Assembly: GCA_034430615.1 (NCBI GenBank)
Contig: DAOUEJ010000204.1
Span: 20,536 to 84,535 of the forward strand
Direction of reading: 5' to 3'
DNA from: E44-bin32 sp034430615
GTDB lineage: Bacteria > Chloroflexota > Anaerolineae > Anaerolineales > E44-bin32
Length of the DNA stretch: 64,000 bases
Part shown: positions 16,015 to 24,797 of the stretch, one piece after another
Position numbering within the stretch: the stretch's first letter is position 1
Layout of the letters: the number at the start of each line of letters is the position of its first letter
The notes under the pieces: model-generated
Databases searched by the model: none
Seen by the model: the letters and a program-made list of their open reading frames with translations, nothing else
What the model was told of the DNA's origin: nothing
Translations under genes and position numbers: made by a program

Positions 16015-18495
16015 ATGCAAACCTCAACCCTTGACCCGACACCACATGCTAACAATGCGGCCAGTGGGACGAACCCGATGTCACCGCAGGAGCAAGATCG
16101 CCGACGTGCACTTGGCATCCCTCCGGATGCTGAGCGTGTGCTGATCTTCGCCGAATCAAGCCATTGGGACCCCGACTGGCTCTACACCTCCGAACAGTAT
16201 TACACACACTTTGTGCAGGGAAACCTCGATCAAGCGCTGGATGAATTGCGGCGCGAAGCGCGGCGTGTGTACTCCATCGAATGTATGTTTTTCCTACGCA
16301 TGTACTGGGAACGACGGCCGGAGCGACGGGAGGTGGTGCGGCAGCTGGTGAACGAGGGCCGTCTTCGGCTGACCAGTTCTGGCGTCACAACTGCGGATAC
16401 GCTCATTCCATCCCCGGAAGCGATCCTGCGAGATTTCCTGCTGGGGCAGGAGTGGCTGCGGAAACAGGGCATGAACCAGGAACCTGATCTAGCCTATTTC
16501 TCGGACAGCTTCGGCAGCTCACCAGCGCTGCCCTCCCTGTTGCGAGCGGCTGGCTTCTCTCAAACCGCGATTACGCGCATCGACGGGATGTACTTCATCG
16601 GTCTGGAATGGAACAACCCCCGCCGTTACCCCCGCCCGGGATCCAGCGCTGAGCTGCTCTTGAAAAAAGAGCGCACACTGGATTTCATCTGGCGCGACCG
16701 GGCTGGGGCTGAGGTGCTGGCCCACTGGAATGCCTTCACCTACGGACAGGGTGACTTGCTTGCTCACCGTGGGCTGAGCCGCATTTACCTGTTCCCGTTC
16801 GCAGTACCCACCCGCTCCGATCGGCATATTGCCCACCGCATAAACAGCTTTGCAAAGAAGCTTTCGCCCTATAGCCGGACGCCTTACCTATTCTGCCCGA
16901 TCGGTTTTGACTTCGTCCCCCCGATCCCGGGCCTGGTCGAGCTGCTCGACCGTTATAACCGCAACAAGTATCCGCATACGGGTATCTGGGCCGTAAACGC
17001 GGGGCTGGATGACTACCTCAATCTGGTTGCCTGTCATTGCCACGCTCTACCCACGCTCGAACTCGACCCCAATCCCTACTGGACCGGCTTCTACACCGCC
17101 CGTCCGGCGCTCAAAGCTCGTGCCCACGAGCTCGTCGAAAAGCTTACATTAGCCGAATCGCTGGCGCTGCGGCCGGAAAATGAGAAGGCTGCGCTGGTCC
17201 TGAGGGATGTGCTGCAGGAGGCCTGGTGGACTGTTGCTGTCTCAAATCACCATGATTTCATCACCGGTACCTCGCCCGACCGCGTGGTCTACCAGGAACA
17301 AATTCCATGGCTTATTCAAGCGGAGGAGGGTGTATCACGTGCGATCACACAGCTGGCATCTGACTTCGTACCCGCTCCGATTGTTAACCGCAAGCGAGCG
17401 CAGCCCACATGGTCGCGACAAGGGAGCAGGATCGAGATACGTACAGCACACTGGGTGCTCGAGCTCAACGAAGCCGCCGGTGGAGCAATCGTCCGGGCCG
17501 AGGATGCACAGACCGGCGAAGCTCTGCTGTCCGGGCCGGGAAACCATCTCATTCGCTATCGAGTGTCCGGCGGCCTGTGGCGCATGGGTTATGAATTTCC
17601 AGGCGGCAGGTGGAAGGAAGCCGGTCGCAGCAGCGAGAGCCATGCGGTGTTGGCCGTCCACGAGCAGGAGCACCGCCTAAAGATTAGTTGGGTCAACGGT
17701 TTTGACGGCGAGATCTTCGAACGCGATATGTGGCTTTATGATGACGATCCACGCCTTTACTTTCGCATCATAGGCCGCGCCGGCCGGCGCCGGACGATGA
17801 CGGTGCGTTTCGAATGGGGGCAGGATGCCGATGGGTTGCTGATGGACCAACCGGGAGGGATCATCATGCGGCCTCGCGAGAAAGTGTATACGCCCACCTT
17901 CTGGCCCTTCCAGCATTTCGTCCACGTACGTGATAGAACCAGCGGTCGAGGGTTGGCGCTCTATCAGCGCTGGCCGGGTGCTGTTTCTTTAACATCAAGC
18001 GGATGGCTCAGCGTCATCGCGCTGCGTAATGCTGCCATCGAGCGCGCCTATGGCCTGATTCCCCTTTCGGGCAACCCGGCCCGGGGTTATGAGAAGGAAG
18101 CCTATACTTTCGACTATGCGCTCGAATTCACCCGTCAGGGTGACTGGCAGGAAAACAGCCTGGCGGATAAAGCCTACCGGAGATTCCACACCCCCGATCC
18201 GGACAGCCGCTTCGAAGCCCTGCAGCAGCAGATGCGCTCGGCAGTCTTTCTTGATCGGCCAGATGTCTTCCTGCTGGCCGACAAGGCGGCCGACCGAGGG
18301 TCCGGTCGTATCGTGCGCATCTACACCTTCTCCGCGGTTGGCGAAACGATCCATTTGAGCCTCGATGGGCAGAAAATACGCCAGGCGTTCCTTTGCGATG
18401 CGCGCGAACGGGACCTCGCCACACTCGACCTCGACAACGGCCAGCTACACTTCACCATGCCCGGATCGCTGGCCAGCTTGAGACTGCTCACCTAG
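16015..18495 (+). CDS. GH38-like glycosidase (alpha-mannosidase family)
   Basis: 826 residues. The N-terminal catalytic barrel has SSHWDPDWLYT (His50, Asp52), aligning with the zinc-binding HxD/W segment of GH38, and LAYFSDSFGSSPALPSLLRAAGF, where Asp164 aligns with the nucleophile. A HHDFITGTS segment in the middle matches the helical-bundle zinc site of GH38. The C-terminal half is beta-rich, as in the family. Related enzymes hydrolyse alpha-mannosides; the FGHS motif is FGSS here, so the exact specificity may differ. No signal peptide is seen. An in-frame ATG at 16078 is an alternative start. Confidence 0.75.
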   Translation: MQTSTLDPTPHANNAASGTNPMSPQEQDRRRALGIPPDAERVLIFAESSHWDPDWLYTSEQYYTHFVQGNLDQALDELRREARRVYSIECMFFLRMYWERRPERREVVRQLVNEGRLRLTSSGVTTADTLIPSPEAILRDFLLGQEWLRKQGMNQEPDLAYFSDSFGSSPALPSLLRAAGFSQTAITRIDGMYFIGLEWNNPRRYPRPGSSAELLLKKERTLDFIWRDRAGAEVLAHWNAFTYGQGDLLAHRGLSRIYLFPFAVPTRSDRHIAHRINSFAKKLSPYSRTPYLFCPIGFDFVPPIPGLVELLDRYNRNKYPHTGIWAVNAGLDDYLNLVACHCHALPTLELDPNPYWTGFYTARPALKARAHELVEKLTLAESLALRPENEKAALVLRDVLQEAWWTVAVSNHHDFITGTSPDRVVYQEQIPWLIQAEEGVSRAITQLASDFVPAPIVNRKRAQPTWSRQGSRIEIRTAHWVLELNEAAGGAIVRAEDAQTGEALLSGPGNHLIRYRVSGGLWRMGYEFPGGRWKEAGRSSESHAVLAVHEQEHRLKISWVNGFDGEIFERDMWLYDDDPRLYFRIIGRAGRRRTMTVRFEWGQDADGLLMDQPGGIIMRPREKVYTPTFWPFQHFVHVRDRTSGRGLALYQRWPGAVSLTSSGWLSVIALRNAAIERAYGLIPLSGNPARGYEKEAYTFDYALEFTRQGDWQENSLADKAYRRFHTPDPDSRFEALQQQMRSAVFLDRPDVFLLADKAADRGSGRIVRIYTFSAVGETIHLSLDGQKIRQAFLCDARERDLATLDLDNGQLHFTMPGSLASLRLLT

Positions 18496-18639
18496 GCTGG
18501 CAACCGGTGCAATGCCTTTAAGTTTCTCTAAAGGAGACGTTAATGGTAACCCGCCGTGGATCGGTTACGATTATGAAGTTTAATACCAGGCAGCAAAGAC
18601 ACCAGCAGAAAACCAACGCCCGCAGTGAGACCGTGAGCT

Positions 18640-19674
18640 ATGTATAAAAGAATTGCGCCGTACCTGATCGCCATCGTTCTTCTAGCGGGGCTGATCTTCA
18701 TCGCCCTTGACCTTGGCCAGATCCGAACAGTCCTGGCTACTGCCAGCGCCAGGCCCATCCCCTTCGCTCTGGCTGCCACCCTGGTTTCCTACCTCTGCAT
18801 CAGCTTCAGCTTCGCCCAGGTCGGCAAGTTGCTGGGAGTCAATATGAAAACACGCGACCTGACGCAGGTTGGGTTCGTGTCGACCGTGCTCAATCATGTT
18901 GTCTCCAGCGGTGGAGCGGCAGGATACTCCGTTCGCTACTCGCTCATGAACCGCCACGGGGTGAGCATGCGTGAGGTGCTGGCTGTCTCGTTTCTGCACT
19001 TCTATCTCACCGCGCCAGCAATGATCGGCATGCTGCCGGTCGGGCTGCTCTACCTGAGCCGGCATGCCGCACTCAAATCCGGCACGGCCGCCCTGCTGGC
19101 GGCATTGGCCGGGGTGGTATTCCTGGCCGCAGTGCTGGCAACCATGATGCTTTTCTCAACCCGGCTGCGCCAGGGCTTGATAACAACCCTGATCAGGTTC
19201 ATCCGCAGGCTAGCCAAACGAGATGTTGCCCCATCCCTCCTGCGCTTCGACGAAACGCTAACCCAGGGAGTGCAGGCCATGCGTCGTCAGCCGGCAATGA
19301 TGATCGTGATCCAGTTCTTGGTGCTGACCGATTGGATTGCCAGCGTAGTGGCGCTCTGGTTCTGCTTCCAATCTCTCGGCGTAACGTTGCTGCCCGGGCA
19401 GGTGATCACGGGTTTCGTGATTGGCATTGTGGCTGGCGTCGCCTCGATGATCCCGGGCGGACTGGGCGTGCAGGAAGGTTCGATGGCGGGCATCTTCGCT
19501 CTACTTGGGGTTGGGATCGATCGCGCTGTGCTGGCTTCGATCCTCTTCCGAGTGCTCTACTTTTTCGTGCCCTACCTTGTAAGCTTGCTGTTCTACTGGG
19601 GGCTGCTGCGCCAAGCTGTTGCTCCCGAGTACGGGAGTTCATGGGAAGTGGAAAATGCACATCCTGATGCTTAG
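18640..19674 (+). CDS. Lysylphosphatidylglycerol synthase TM-region (UPF0104-like) protein
   Basis: 344 residues with about eight membrane helices. NHVVSSGGAAGYSVRYSLM and ASMIPGGLGVQEGSMAGIF are the conserved signatures of the LPG-synthase transmembrane domain (flippase part of MprF). It lacks the soluble lysyl-transferase domain, so it belongs to the stand-alone group thought to move lipids or lipid-linked sugars. It overlaps the following glycosyltransferase gene by 20 bases, which supports a joint role in glycolipid or surface glycan assembly (inference). Confidence 0.8.
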   Translation: MYKRIAPYLIAIVLLAGLIFIALDLGQIRTVLATASARPIPFALAATLVSYLCISFSFAQVGKLLGVNMKTRDLTQVGFVSTVLNHVVSSGGAAGYSVRYSLMNRHGVSMREVLAVSFLHFYLTAPAMIGMLPVGLLYLSRHAALKSGTAALLAALAGVVFLAAVLATMMLFSTRLRQGLITTLIRFIRRLAKRDVAPSLLRFDETLTQGVQAMRRQPAMMIVIQFLVLTDWIASVVALWFCFQSLGVTLLPGQVITGFVIGIVAGVASMIPGGLGVQEGSMAGIFALLGVGIDRAVLASILFRVLYFFVPYLVSLLFYWGLLRQAVAPEYGSSWEVENAHPDA

Positions 19675-20854
19675 CCATGGGTATCCGCCCACCATCAGCG
19701 GTGTAACGCTCGTGGTCCAAAAGATCGCGCGTGCGATGGCCGGTCGGGGACACCAGGTAACGGTCGTTACTGCCAGTGACCATGGCGCACCCTACCACGA
19801 CGATGATCAGGGCGTTCATCTGTGGCGCGTTCGCTCTGCACCAAATCCTTTCTGGTCGGAAGGCCGGCTGCCGCTGCTGACCCACGAACGGTTGATCGAA
19901 ATTGTCAACGAGGTCAAACCGGATGTAATCAACACCCACGATAGCGCGCTCTTAAGCTGGCAGCTCTATCGTTATAAACGGAACAAAATCCATGTCCCTG
20001 AGATTTTAACCTGCCACTTTCTGCCGCGCTTCGTCACCTACTACCTGCACGCTGGCGAATCGATAGAAGATATGGTCGAGGACATCACTTGGGACGCTAC
20101 GCTGCACCTGATGCACAGCTTCGATCATGTCATCTTTCCCAGCGGCACCCAGCGCACGGTATTCATAGAAGAAGGCCTGGATGTTCCCTCGAGCGTGATC
20201 TCGAATGGGCTTGATACTGGACGCTACACTCCCGATGGCGAGGATATCGACCTGGAGGGGAAGTACGACCTGCCACACGGGCCGCGCATCCTCTCCGTCG
20301 GACGCTTGGCTCTGGATAAGAAGATCGATGTCCTTATCCGCGCTATGGCAGCATTCGATCAGGCGCACCTTCTGATCGTGGGTCGCGGCGACGATCGCCA
20401 TGAGCTGGAAAAGATCGCGGACGAACTGGGCGTGACTGAGCGGGTGCATTTCCTGGGATTTGTTCCGGAAGATGACATGCCAGGGATCTACCGGGCCTGC
20501 GATGTCTTTGCCATCGCCTCGGATGTCGAAGTCCAAAGCATCCCCACTCTTCAAGCAGCGGCGACGGGCCTACCGATCGTTGCTGCCAATGCCGCGGCAC
20601 TGCCCGAATTGGTGCAGGATGGCCACAACGGCTATCTCGTGCCCGTCGGCGATGCGGCTGCATTTGCAGCCGGACTGGGGCGGATCATCGAAAGTCCGGC
20701 GCTGGCCGATGCGTTCAGAGCGGCCAGCCTTCAGATCGGCCGCCAGCATGCAGAAGAACTCACCTTTCAGGCGTATGAAGCATGCTTTGAGCTGATCACC
20801 AATGAAACTAGCGACAGGTTAAAAAATCCCCTTGCATCAAGAAAGTTCAGTTAA
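19655..20854 (+). CDS. Glycosyltransferase family 4
   Basis: 399 residues, GT-B fold. The N-terminal Rossmann half opens with MHILMLSHGYPPTISGVTLV; the C-terminal half has the GT4 signatures ILSVGRLALDKKIDVLIRAM, FLGFVPEDDMPGIYRACDVF and SIPTLQAAATGLPIVAANA. The enzyme should transfer a nucleotide-activated sugar with retention; the acceptor may be a diacylglycerol-type lipid or polyprenyl glycan. The ATG at 19655 starts the GT fold exactly and follows GGAAGTGG. It lies in an operon with the overlapping flippase-like gene. Confidence 0.85.
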   Translation: MHILMLSHGYPPTISGVTLVVQKIARAMAGRGHQVTVVTASDHGAPYHDDDQGVHLWRVRSAPNPFWSEGRLPLLTHERLIEIVNEVKPDVINTHDSALLSWQLYRYKRNKIHVPEILTCHFLPRFVTYYLHAGESIEDMVEDITWDATLHLMHSFDHVIFPSGTQRTVFIEEGLDVPSSVISNGLDTGRYTPDGEDIDLEGKYDLPHGPRILSVGRLALDKKIDVLIRAMAAFDQAHLLIVGRGDDRHELEKIADELGVTERVHFLGFVPEDDMPGIYRACDVFAIASDVEVQSIPTLQAAATGLPIVAANAAALPELVQDGHNGYLVPVGDAAAFAAGLGRIIESPALADAFRAASLQIGRQHAEELTFQAYEACFELITNETSDRLKNPLASRKFS

Positions 20855-21031
20855 TTGCGATATATCCTCTGGATAAATTAGGCGCTGTATTTCCCGATCC
20901 CCGCGTACGCCCTGACTATAATGTGGTCTCACTGCATGCATTCAGCCCTATGCGGATCGAATCGCTCAACCAGTCTTGTTGCGCTATCATGTTAGAAAAC
21001 AGATCGACCTGGTTCAAACAAAGGAGGCATG

Positions 21032-21247
21032 ATGACAGAGAGTGTGTATAAAGTGATCGAGCTGGTCGGAACTAGCGAAAAGTCGTGGGAGGATGCTGCC
21101 AGGGCGGCGGTCGATCTAGCCGGTAAGCAGCTGCGCGACCTGCGCATCGCCGAAGTGGTTGACCTCGACATGACGCTCGAGGATGGCAAGGTCCTCGCCT
21201 ACCGGGCTAAGGTCAAGGTCTCCTTCAAGTACCACGGCGGCGACTGA
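21032..21247 (+). CDS. Dodecin family flavin-binding protein
   Basis: 71 residues, the usual dodecin size. VYKVIELVGTSEKSWEDAA and the pattern LRIAEVVDLDM, then VLAYRAKVKVSFKY match dodecins, which form dodecameric shells storing flavins. AAGGAGG lies 4 bases before this ATG; the ATG one codon earlier is too close to it. The gene is monocistronic, followed by a strong terminator. Confidence 0.9.
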   Translation: MTESVYKVIELVGTSEKSWEDAARAAVDLAGKQLRDLRIAEVVDLDMTLEDGKVLAYRAKVKVSFKYHGGD

Positions 21248-21277
21248 AGCTACAAGCTCACCAACCTAGCCCGACGT

Positions 21278-21310
21278 AGCCCGCCCGGTTAGCCGGGCGG
21301 GCTCGTTTTG
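21278..21310 (+). terminator. Intrinsic terminator after dodecin
   Basis: An 11-base perfect stem (AGCCCGCCCGG / CCGGGCGGGCT) with loop TTAG, followed by CGTTTTG. It begins about 30 bases after the dodecin stop codon. Confidence 0.85.
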
Positions 21311-21400
21311 GTTACCTTGTCTTCGACGCACCTGAGATAGTTAATAATATACTGGTTATTTATAGACATGATCAGCCGCTAAAGTGATCCGAGAGTGTTA

Positions 21401-22030
21401 ATGCCAATCGATATGTTCCCTGCAAGGTTATCCGAAGCATCCCTCTCCACCGGCATCACCTATCTTAGCCGGATCGATACAGATCTGGCCGGCAGCGTGG
21501 CCAGGCTCGGCCCACCGCCTCTCTGGGCGCGTGAACCAGGTTTTGGGACGTTGGTCCACATCATACTCGAGCAGCAGGTCTCGCTCGCATCGGCGCGTGC
21601 CGCTTTTGAAAAGCTGACCACCGCGGCAGGTGTCCTCACCCCGGCCCGTTTCCTCGGTTATTCAGATCACGAGTTGCGGGAAATCGGGTTCAGCCGACAG
21701 AAAACGGGCTACTGTCGCGGCCTGGCCCAATCGATCATGGATGACAAGTTCGACCTTGATGCCTTGTCGGAGCTGAGCGACTCACAGGCTCGCTCCAAGC
21801 TAATCGAAATCAAGGGCATCGGTCCGTGGACGGCGGATATTTACCTGCTGATGGCTTTGCGCCGACCCGACATCTGGCCGGCGGGTGACCTGGCGCTCGC
21901 TGCGGCGGTCCAGCAGGTCAAGCAGCTGCCTGCCCTTCCAGACCAGGAGGAGCTGCACGAGATTGCTGCAGGTTGGCAACCCTGGCGTGCGGTCGCCGCC
22001 CGCATCCTGTGGCATCATTACCTGAGTTGA
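21401..22030 (+). CDS. AlkA-like DNA-3-methyladenine glycosylase (HhH-GPD)
   Basis: 209 residues. The helix-hairpin-helix reads LIEIKGIGPWTADIYLL (about 134-150) and is followed by PAGDLALAAAV with Asp163 as catalytic residue; FGTLVHIILEQQVSLASA matches the conserved GPD helix. The family flips out and removes alkylated purines in base-excision repair. It lacks the N-terminal mixed beta domain of E. coli AlkA, like many minimal homologues. The ATG at 21401 has GAGAG about 6 bases upstream; a GTG two codons earlier is the alternative. Confidence 0.85.
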   Translation: MPIDMFPARLSEASLSTGITYLSRIDTDLAGSVARLGPPPLWAREPGFGTLVHIILEQQVSLASARAAFEKLTTAAGVLTPARFLGYSDHELREIGFSRQKTGYCRGLAQSIMDDKFDLDALSELSDSQARSKLIEIKGIGPWTADIYLLMALRRPDIWPAGDLALAAAVQQVKQLPALPDQEELHEIAAGWQPWRAVAARILWHHYLS

Positions 22031-22145
22031 ACAATGTTTTGTAATGCTGACAAGATCAACCGCACATCCCAGTCTTAAAGCACACTTTGCCGGAACTTCG
22101 ATCAAGTGCTGATAAGCAATCAAGATGAGCACAGGAGGTCTTCCC

Positions 22146-22451
22146 ATGACGACGAACTTCCAACCCCCGGCCAACTGCAGCAAGTACGGCGGCTCCACGG
22201 AAGAGGGCCTGGCGGTCGACAACAGCAAAACCGTCCCGGCCGGCTACCCGGCCTACGGGGTACGTGTCAAGCTGGGCGGCAGTGCCTCCTGGTGGAGGAT
22301 CGTGCCCAAGGATTCCGGATCGAAACCCGTGAACAGTATCCTGGGCGAATCGCTTGAAGCGGACATGGTGCTGGCCGGCGAGCCGATCCAGATCTTCAGC
22401 TACCACTGCGTGGATTGCGGCTTCCTGGAGGCCTACGCGCCTGAGGTCTGA
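22146..22451 (+). CDS. Small hypothetical protein with C-terminal CxxC
   Basis: 101 residues of unknown family. It has a Cys in NCSKYGG near the start and a HCVDCGFLEAYAP segment at the end, a possible zinc or iron knuckle together with a nearby His. AGGAGG 8 bases before the ATG gives strong support for expression. No signal peptide or membrane segment is present. Confidence 0.6.
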   Translation: MTTNFQPPANCSKYGGSTEEGLAVDNSKTVPAGYPAYGVRVKLGGSASWWRIVPKDSGSKPVNSILGESLEADMVLAGEPIQIFSYHCVDCGFLEAYAPEV

Positions 22452-22508
22452 GCAGCTTTGCTCTCAAGTACAGGAGCTTATCGAGTATGAATGCCTGGAG
22501 TCTGGCGT

Positions 22509-22754
22509 GTGACTTCTCAAACTGATCTGGTCGATCTCGTATTTGAACGCCTCTTCGGAGCGCACCCGGATGCGGCCGAGTTGCGGAACCTGCTCGATAC
22601 AGTTGGCGATCCACCCAGCCCGCGCTTGCAGTTGGCGGTCCTCAAGATGAGCGAGGGTGATCCGCAGAAACTCAAACAGAATATCGAGCTCGCCCGTATC
22701 GACTACCGCGATGTGCTGGCCTACGCCGAGTACCCGCAAGAGAAGCGTACCTGA
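22509..22754 (+). CDS. Small hypothetical protein, possibly shortened by a stop codon
   Basis: 81 residues from a GTG with GGAG 6 bases upstream (an ATG at 22491 is the alternative). Sequence is acidic and helical (TDLVDLVFERLFG, then DYRDVLAYAEYPQE). After its TGA the same frame stays open for 30 codons and reads IRRRDRQQYGAWL before a second TGA at 22845, a protein-like tail. This suggests that the first TGA is a recent nonsense mutation, or a readthrough site. No function can be assigned. Confidence 0.5.
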   Translation: MTSQTDLVDLVFERLFGAHPDAAELRNLLDTVGDPPSPRLQLAVLKMSEGDPQKLKQNIELARIDYRDVLAYAEYPQEKRT

Positions 22755-22960
22755 CCTTCGAAGATGAATATGGCCGCGAGCGATCTCAACCAGATCCGCC
22801 GCCGTGACCGCCAGCAGTACGGAGCCTGGCTGGCAACATTTACCTGATCAGGTTCTGACAGAACCTGGCCCGAACCCCGCTTGCTATCAAGGACACTACA
22901 TCCTCGGCTCTTCCCCCGACTCGATCCAGCACAATCACAAATATCCCTTAGAATTGGCTC

Positions 22961-22991
22961 TTGACACTGACGTAACGTTATAGTTTAGGAT
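22961..22991 (+). promoter_or_regulatory. MerR-type promoter with 19-base spacer
   Basis: Consensus TTGACA (22961-22966) and TAGGAT (22986-22991) are separated by 19 bases, the over-long spacing that MerR-family activators correct by twisting DNA. The spacer contains the near-palindrome ACGTAACGT. It lies about 20 bases upstream of the MerR-like start at 23010, consistent with autoregulation. Confidence 0.7.
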
Positions 22992-23009
22992 ACGTCCCTG
23001 GAAGCTTCC

Positions 23010-23352
23010 ATGGGTGAGTACACGGTTAGCCAGCTGGCGGAGCTGGCCGGGGTGAGCGTGCGCACGCTGCATCATTTCGACCAGATCGGGCTGCTCAAGC
23101 CCACCCGGCGCACCCCGGCTGGGATACCGGGTGTACGGACGGGCCGAGCTCCTGCGGCTGCAGCAGATCCTGCTCTTCCGCGAGTTCGAGATGCCGCTGG
23201 CCGAGATCCAAGCCCAGATCAAAGCACCGGACTTCGACCCGCTGGCCGCCCTCCAGCAACACCGCCAAGCGCTCGTACGACGCCAAGGCCAGTTGGGGCA
23301 CTTGATCGAGACGGTCGACCGGCGATTGAGGAACTACGAGAGGACGAGATGA
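23010..23352 (+). pseudogene. MerR-family regulator (TipA DNA-binding half) with a frameshift
   Basis: The start, MGEYTVSQLAELAGVSVRTL, then HHFDQIGLLKPTRRTPAG, is a textbook MerR winged helix. At 23124 a single extra A shifts the frame: removing it joins AG to YRVYGRAELLRLQQILLFRE, the expected continuation. This second frame runs to TGA at 23350-23352 and contains the dimerisation coiled coil (LAALQQHRQALVRRQGQLGH). As it stands, the MerR half cannot be made without a frameshift. The error could be a mutation or an assembly mistake. Confidence 0.75.
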
Positions 23353-23765
23353 GTTTATCGGACGAAGAACTGTACACTGGTCTCACACCGGATCAGGCTG
23401 AAAGCTATCCGCGCCAGGCACGTGAACGCTGGGGTGAAGAACGTGTGACCGAAGTCGAGGATAAGGTGCGCAAGCTTTCGAAGGAACAGTGGGCCCGGAT
23501 CGGTCAGCAGGGCGAGGATGCCACGCAGGCTATGGCCGCGCTGATCGGCCGACCAGCGGATGATAACGAGGTCCAGGCGGCGATATCTCAGCACCATGTG
23601 TGGATCGAGAACTTCTATCCGGCGCCGGCCGAGGTCTATCGCGGGTTGGGGACGATGTACGTCGAACACCCCGAATTCCGCAAGTTCTACGAAGACCATG
23701 CTGAGGGTCTGGCCGGATTCATGCGGGCGGCGATCGAGGTTTACTGCGAGCGCAACCTTTCGTGA
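23349..23765 (+). CDS. TipAS-like antibiotic-recognition domain protein
   Basis: 138 residues matching the TipAS domain (SLSDEELYTGLTPDQAESYP at the start, FYPAPAEVYRGLGTMYVEHP and FMRAAIEVYCERNLS at the end), which binds thiopeptides or other hydrophobic ligands in TipA-type regulators. Its ATG overlaps the MerR half's TGA in ATGA. Together the two halves make about 253 residues, the normal size of a one-piece TipA protein. Oddly, this frame is the same as that of the MerR start, so a single 251-residue frame is open across the whole locus but with a scrambled centre. Confidence 0.7.
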   Translation: MSLSDEELYTGLTPDQAESYPRQARERWGEERVTEVEDKVRKLSKEQWARIGQQGEDATQAMAALIGRPADDNEVQAAISQHHVWIENFYPAPAEVYRGLGTMYVEHPEFRKFYEDHAEGLAGFMRAAIEVYCERNLS

Positions 23766-23822
23766 ACCACCAGGACGAGAGGCGATAGGGGTGAGCCGAC
23801 TGTCATCGCGAACCCGCCCCCT

Positions 23823-23962
23823 CTGTCATTCTAAGTCCAACGTGTGAGGAATCCCCATAATGGCTCAAGGGAACGGATCGAGCATCCCCGTGCTCACGTA
23901 CCGAGCCGCCTCGCGCATCATCTCGGGGATCCCTCGTCGCCTTGCTCCTCGGGATGATATCG
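23823..23962. repeat. MITE-like palindromic repeat, diverged copy
   Basis: It begins CTGTCATTCTAAGTCC, continues GAGGAATCCCCATAATGG, and ends GGATCCCTCGTCGCC, then TTGCTCCTCGGGATGATAT. The ends are inverted relative to each other, like the copies at 10.35 kb and 34.2-34.7 kb. It fills most of the 270-base gap between the TipAS and acyltransferase genes. Confidence 0.6.
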
Positions 23963-24102
23963 AAATGCATTCCCCTCGCTAATATCCATCCAAATCACTC
24001 TTTTCGGTTACACTTGGCGCTCAACGAGAAGCCACCTGTATGAAATCGGTAGCTTCATGTTTCGAGGATGAAACCCTGACCGGCGAACAAGGCTTTTCAC
24101 AT

Positions 24103-24690
24103 ATGCTCATCCGCAAGAACCCGTTCACATACGCTCTAGGCCGGCTGTGGATGCGCATATTCGGCTGGACCGTGGCGGGCGAGCTGCCGCCGGGCGGGAA
24201 AGCAGTGCTCATCGCCGCGCCGCATACCAGCAATTGGGATTTCACATTCATGCTGGCAGCCGCGTTCGTCCTGCGTGTGAAACTCTCCTGGATGGGCAAG
24301 GACAGCCTCTTCAAGCGTCCTTTTGGTAGGCTTCTCCGCCGGCTGGGCGGCATCCCCATCAATCGCTCCGCCGCGCACGGCGTCGTCGAACAAATCGCCG
24401 ATCGCTTCAAGCAGGCGCAGGCGATGATTATCGCCGTTGCACCGTCTGGCACCCGTGCCCACCGCGACTACTGGAAATCCGGCTTCTACTGGATCGCCGC
24501 CCAGACCCAGGTCCCGATCATTTGTGGTTACCTTGATTATGCGCGAAAGCAAGCCGGGCTCGGACTCTCGCTTATCCCCTCGCATGATCTACGCGCCGAC
24601 ATGGATCGCATCCGCGCTTTCTATCAAGACATCCGCGGCCGCTACCCCGAGTTGGAGACGACCATCCGCTTGCTCGATGAATCGGCCTGA
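24103..24690 (+). CDS. PlsC-family acyltransferase
   Basis: 195 residues. The acyltransferase box reads APHTSNWDFTFML (a variant of HxxxxD, with HTSNWD), and the acceptor-site motif is GGIPINRSA. This layout fits the 1-acylglycerol-3-phosphate acyltransferase superfamily group in which HTSNWD replaces NHxSxxD. A role in phospholipid or glycolipid acylation is likely but not proven. An in-frame ATG at 24040 would add 21 residues that do not look conserved. Confidence 0.8.
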   Translation: MLIRKNPFTYALGRLWMRIFGWTVAGELPPGGKAVLIAAPHTSNWDFTFMLAAAFVLRVKLSWMGKDSLFKRPFGRLLRRLGGIPINRSAAHGVVEQIADRFKQAQAMIIAVAPSGTRAHRDYWKSGFYWIAAQTQVPIICGYLDYARKQAGLGLSLIPSHDLRADMDRIRAFYQDIRGRYPELETTIRLLDESA

Positions 24691-24797
24691 GCACGAATTC
24701 GATCCAACCCACCAACCCTCGACCTCCTTGCACAATCCATCCACATCACGGCGTTATAGGCGATATACTTTCCTCATCACTCAAAGGTAGGGTATCT

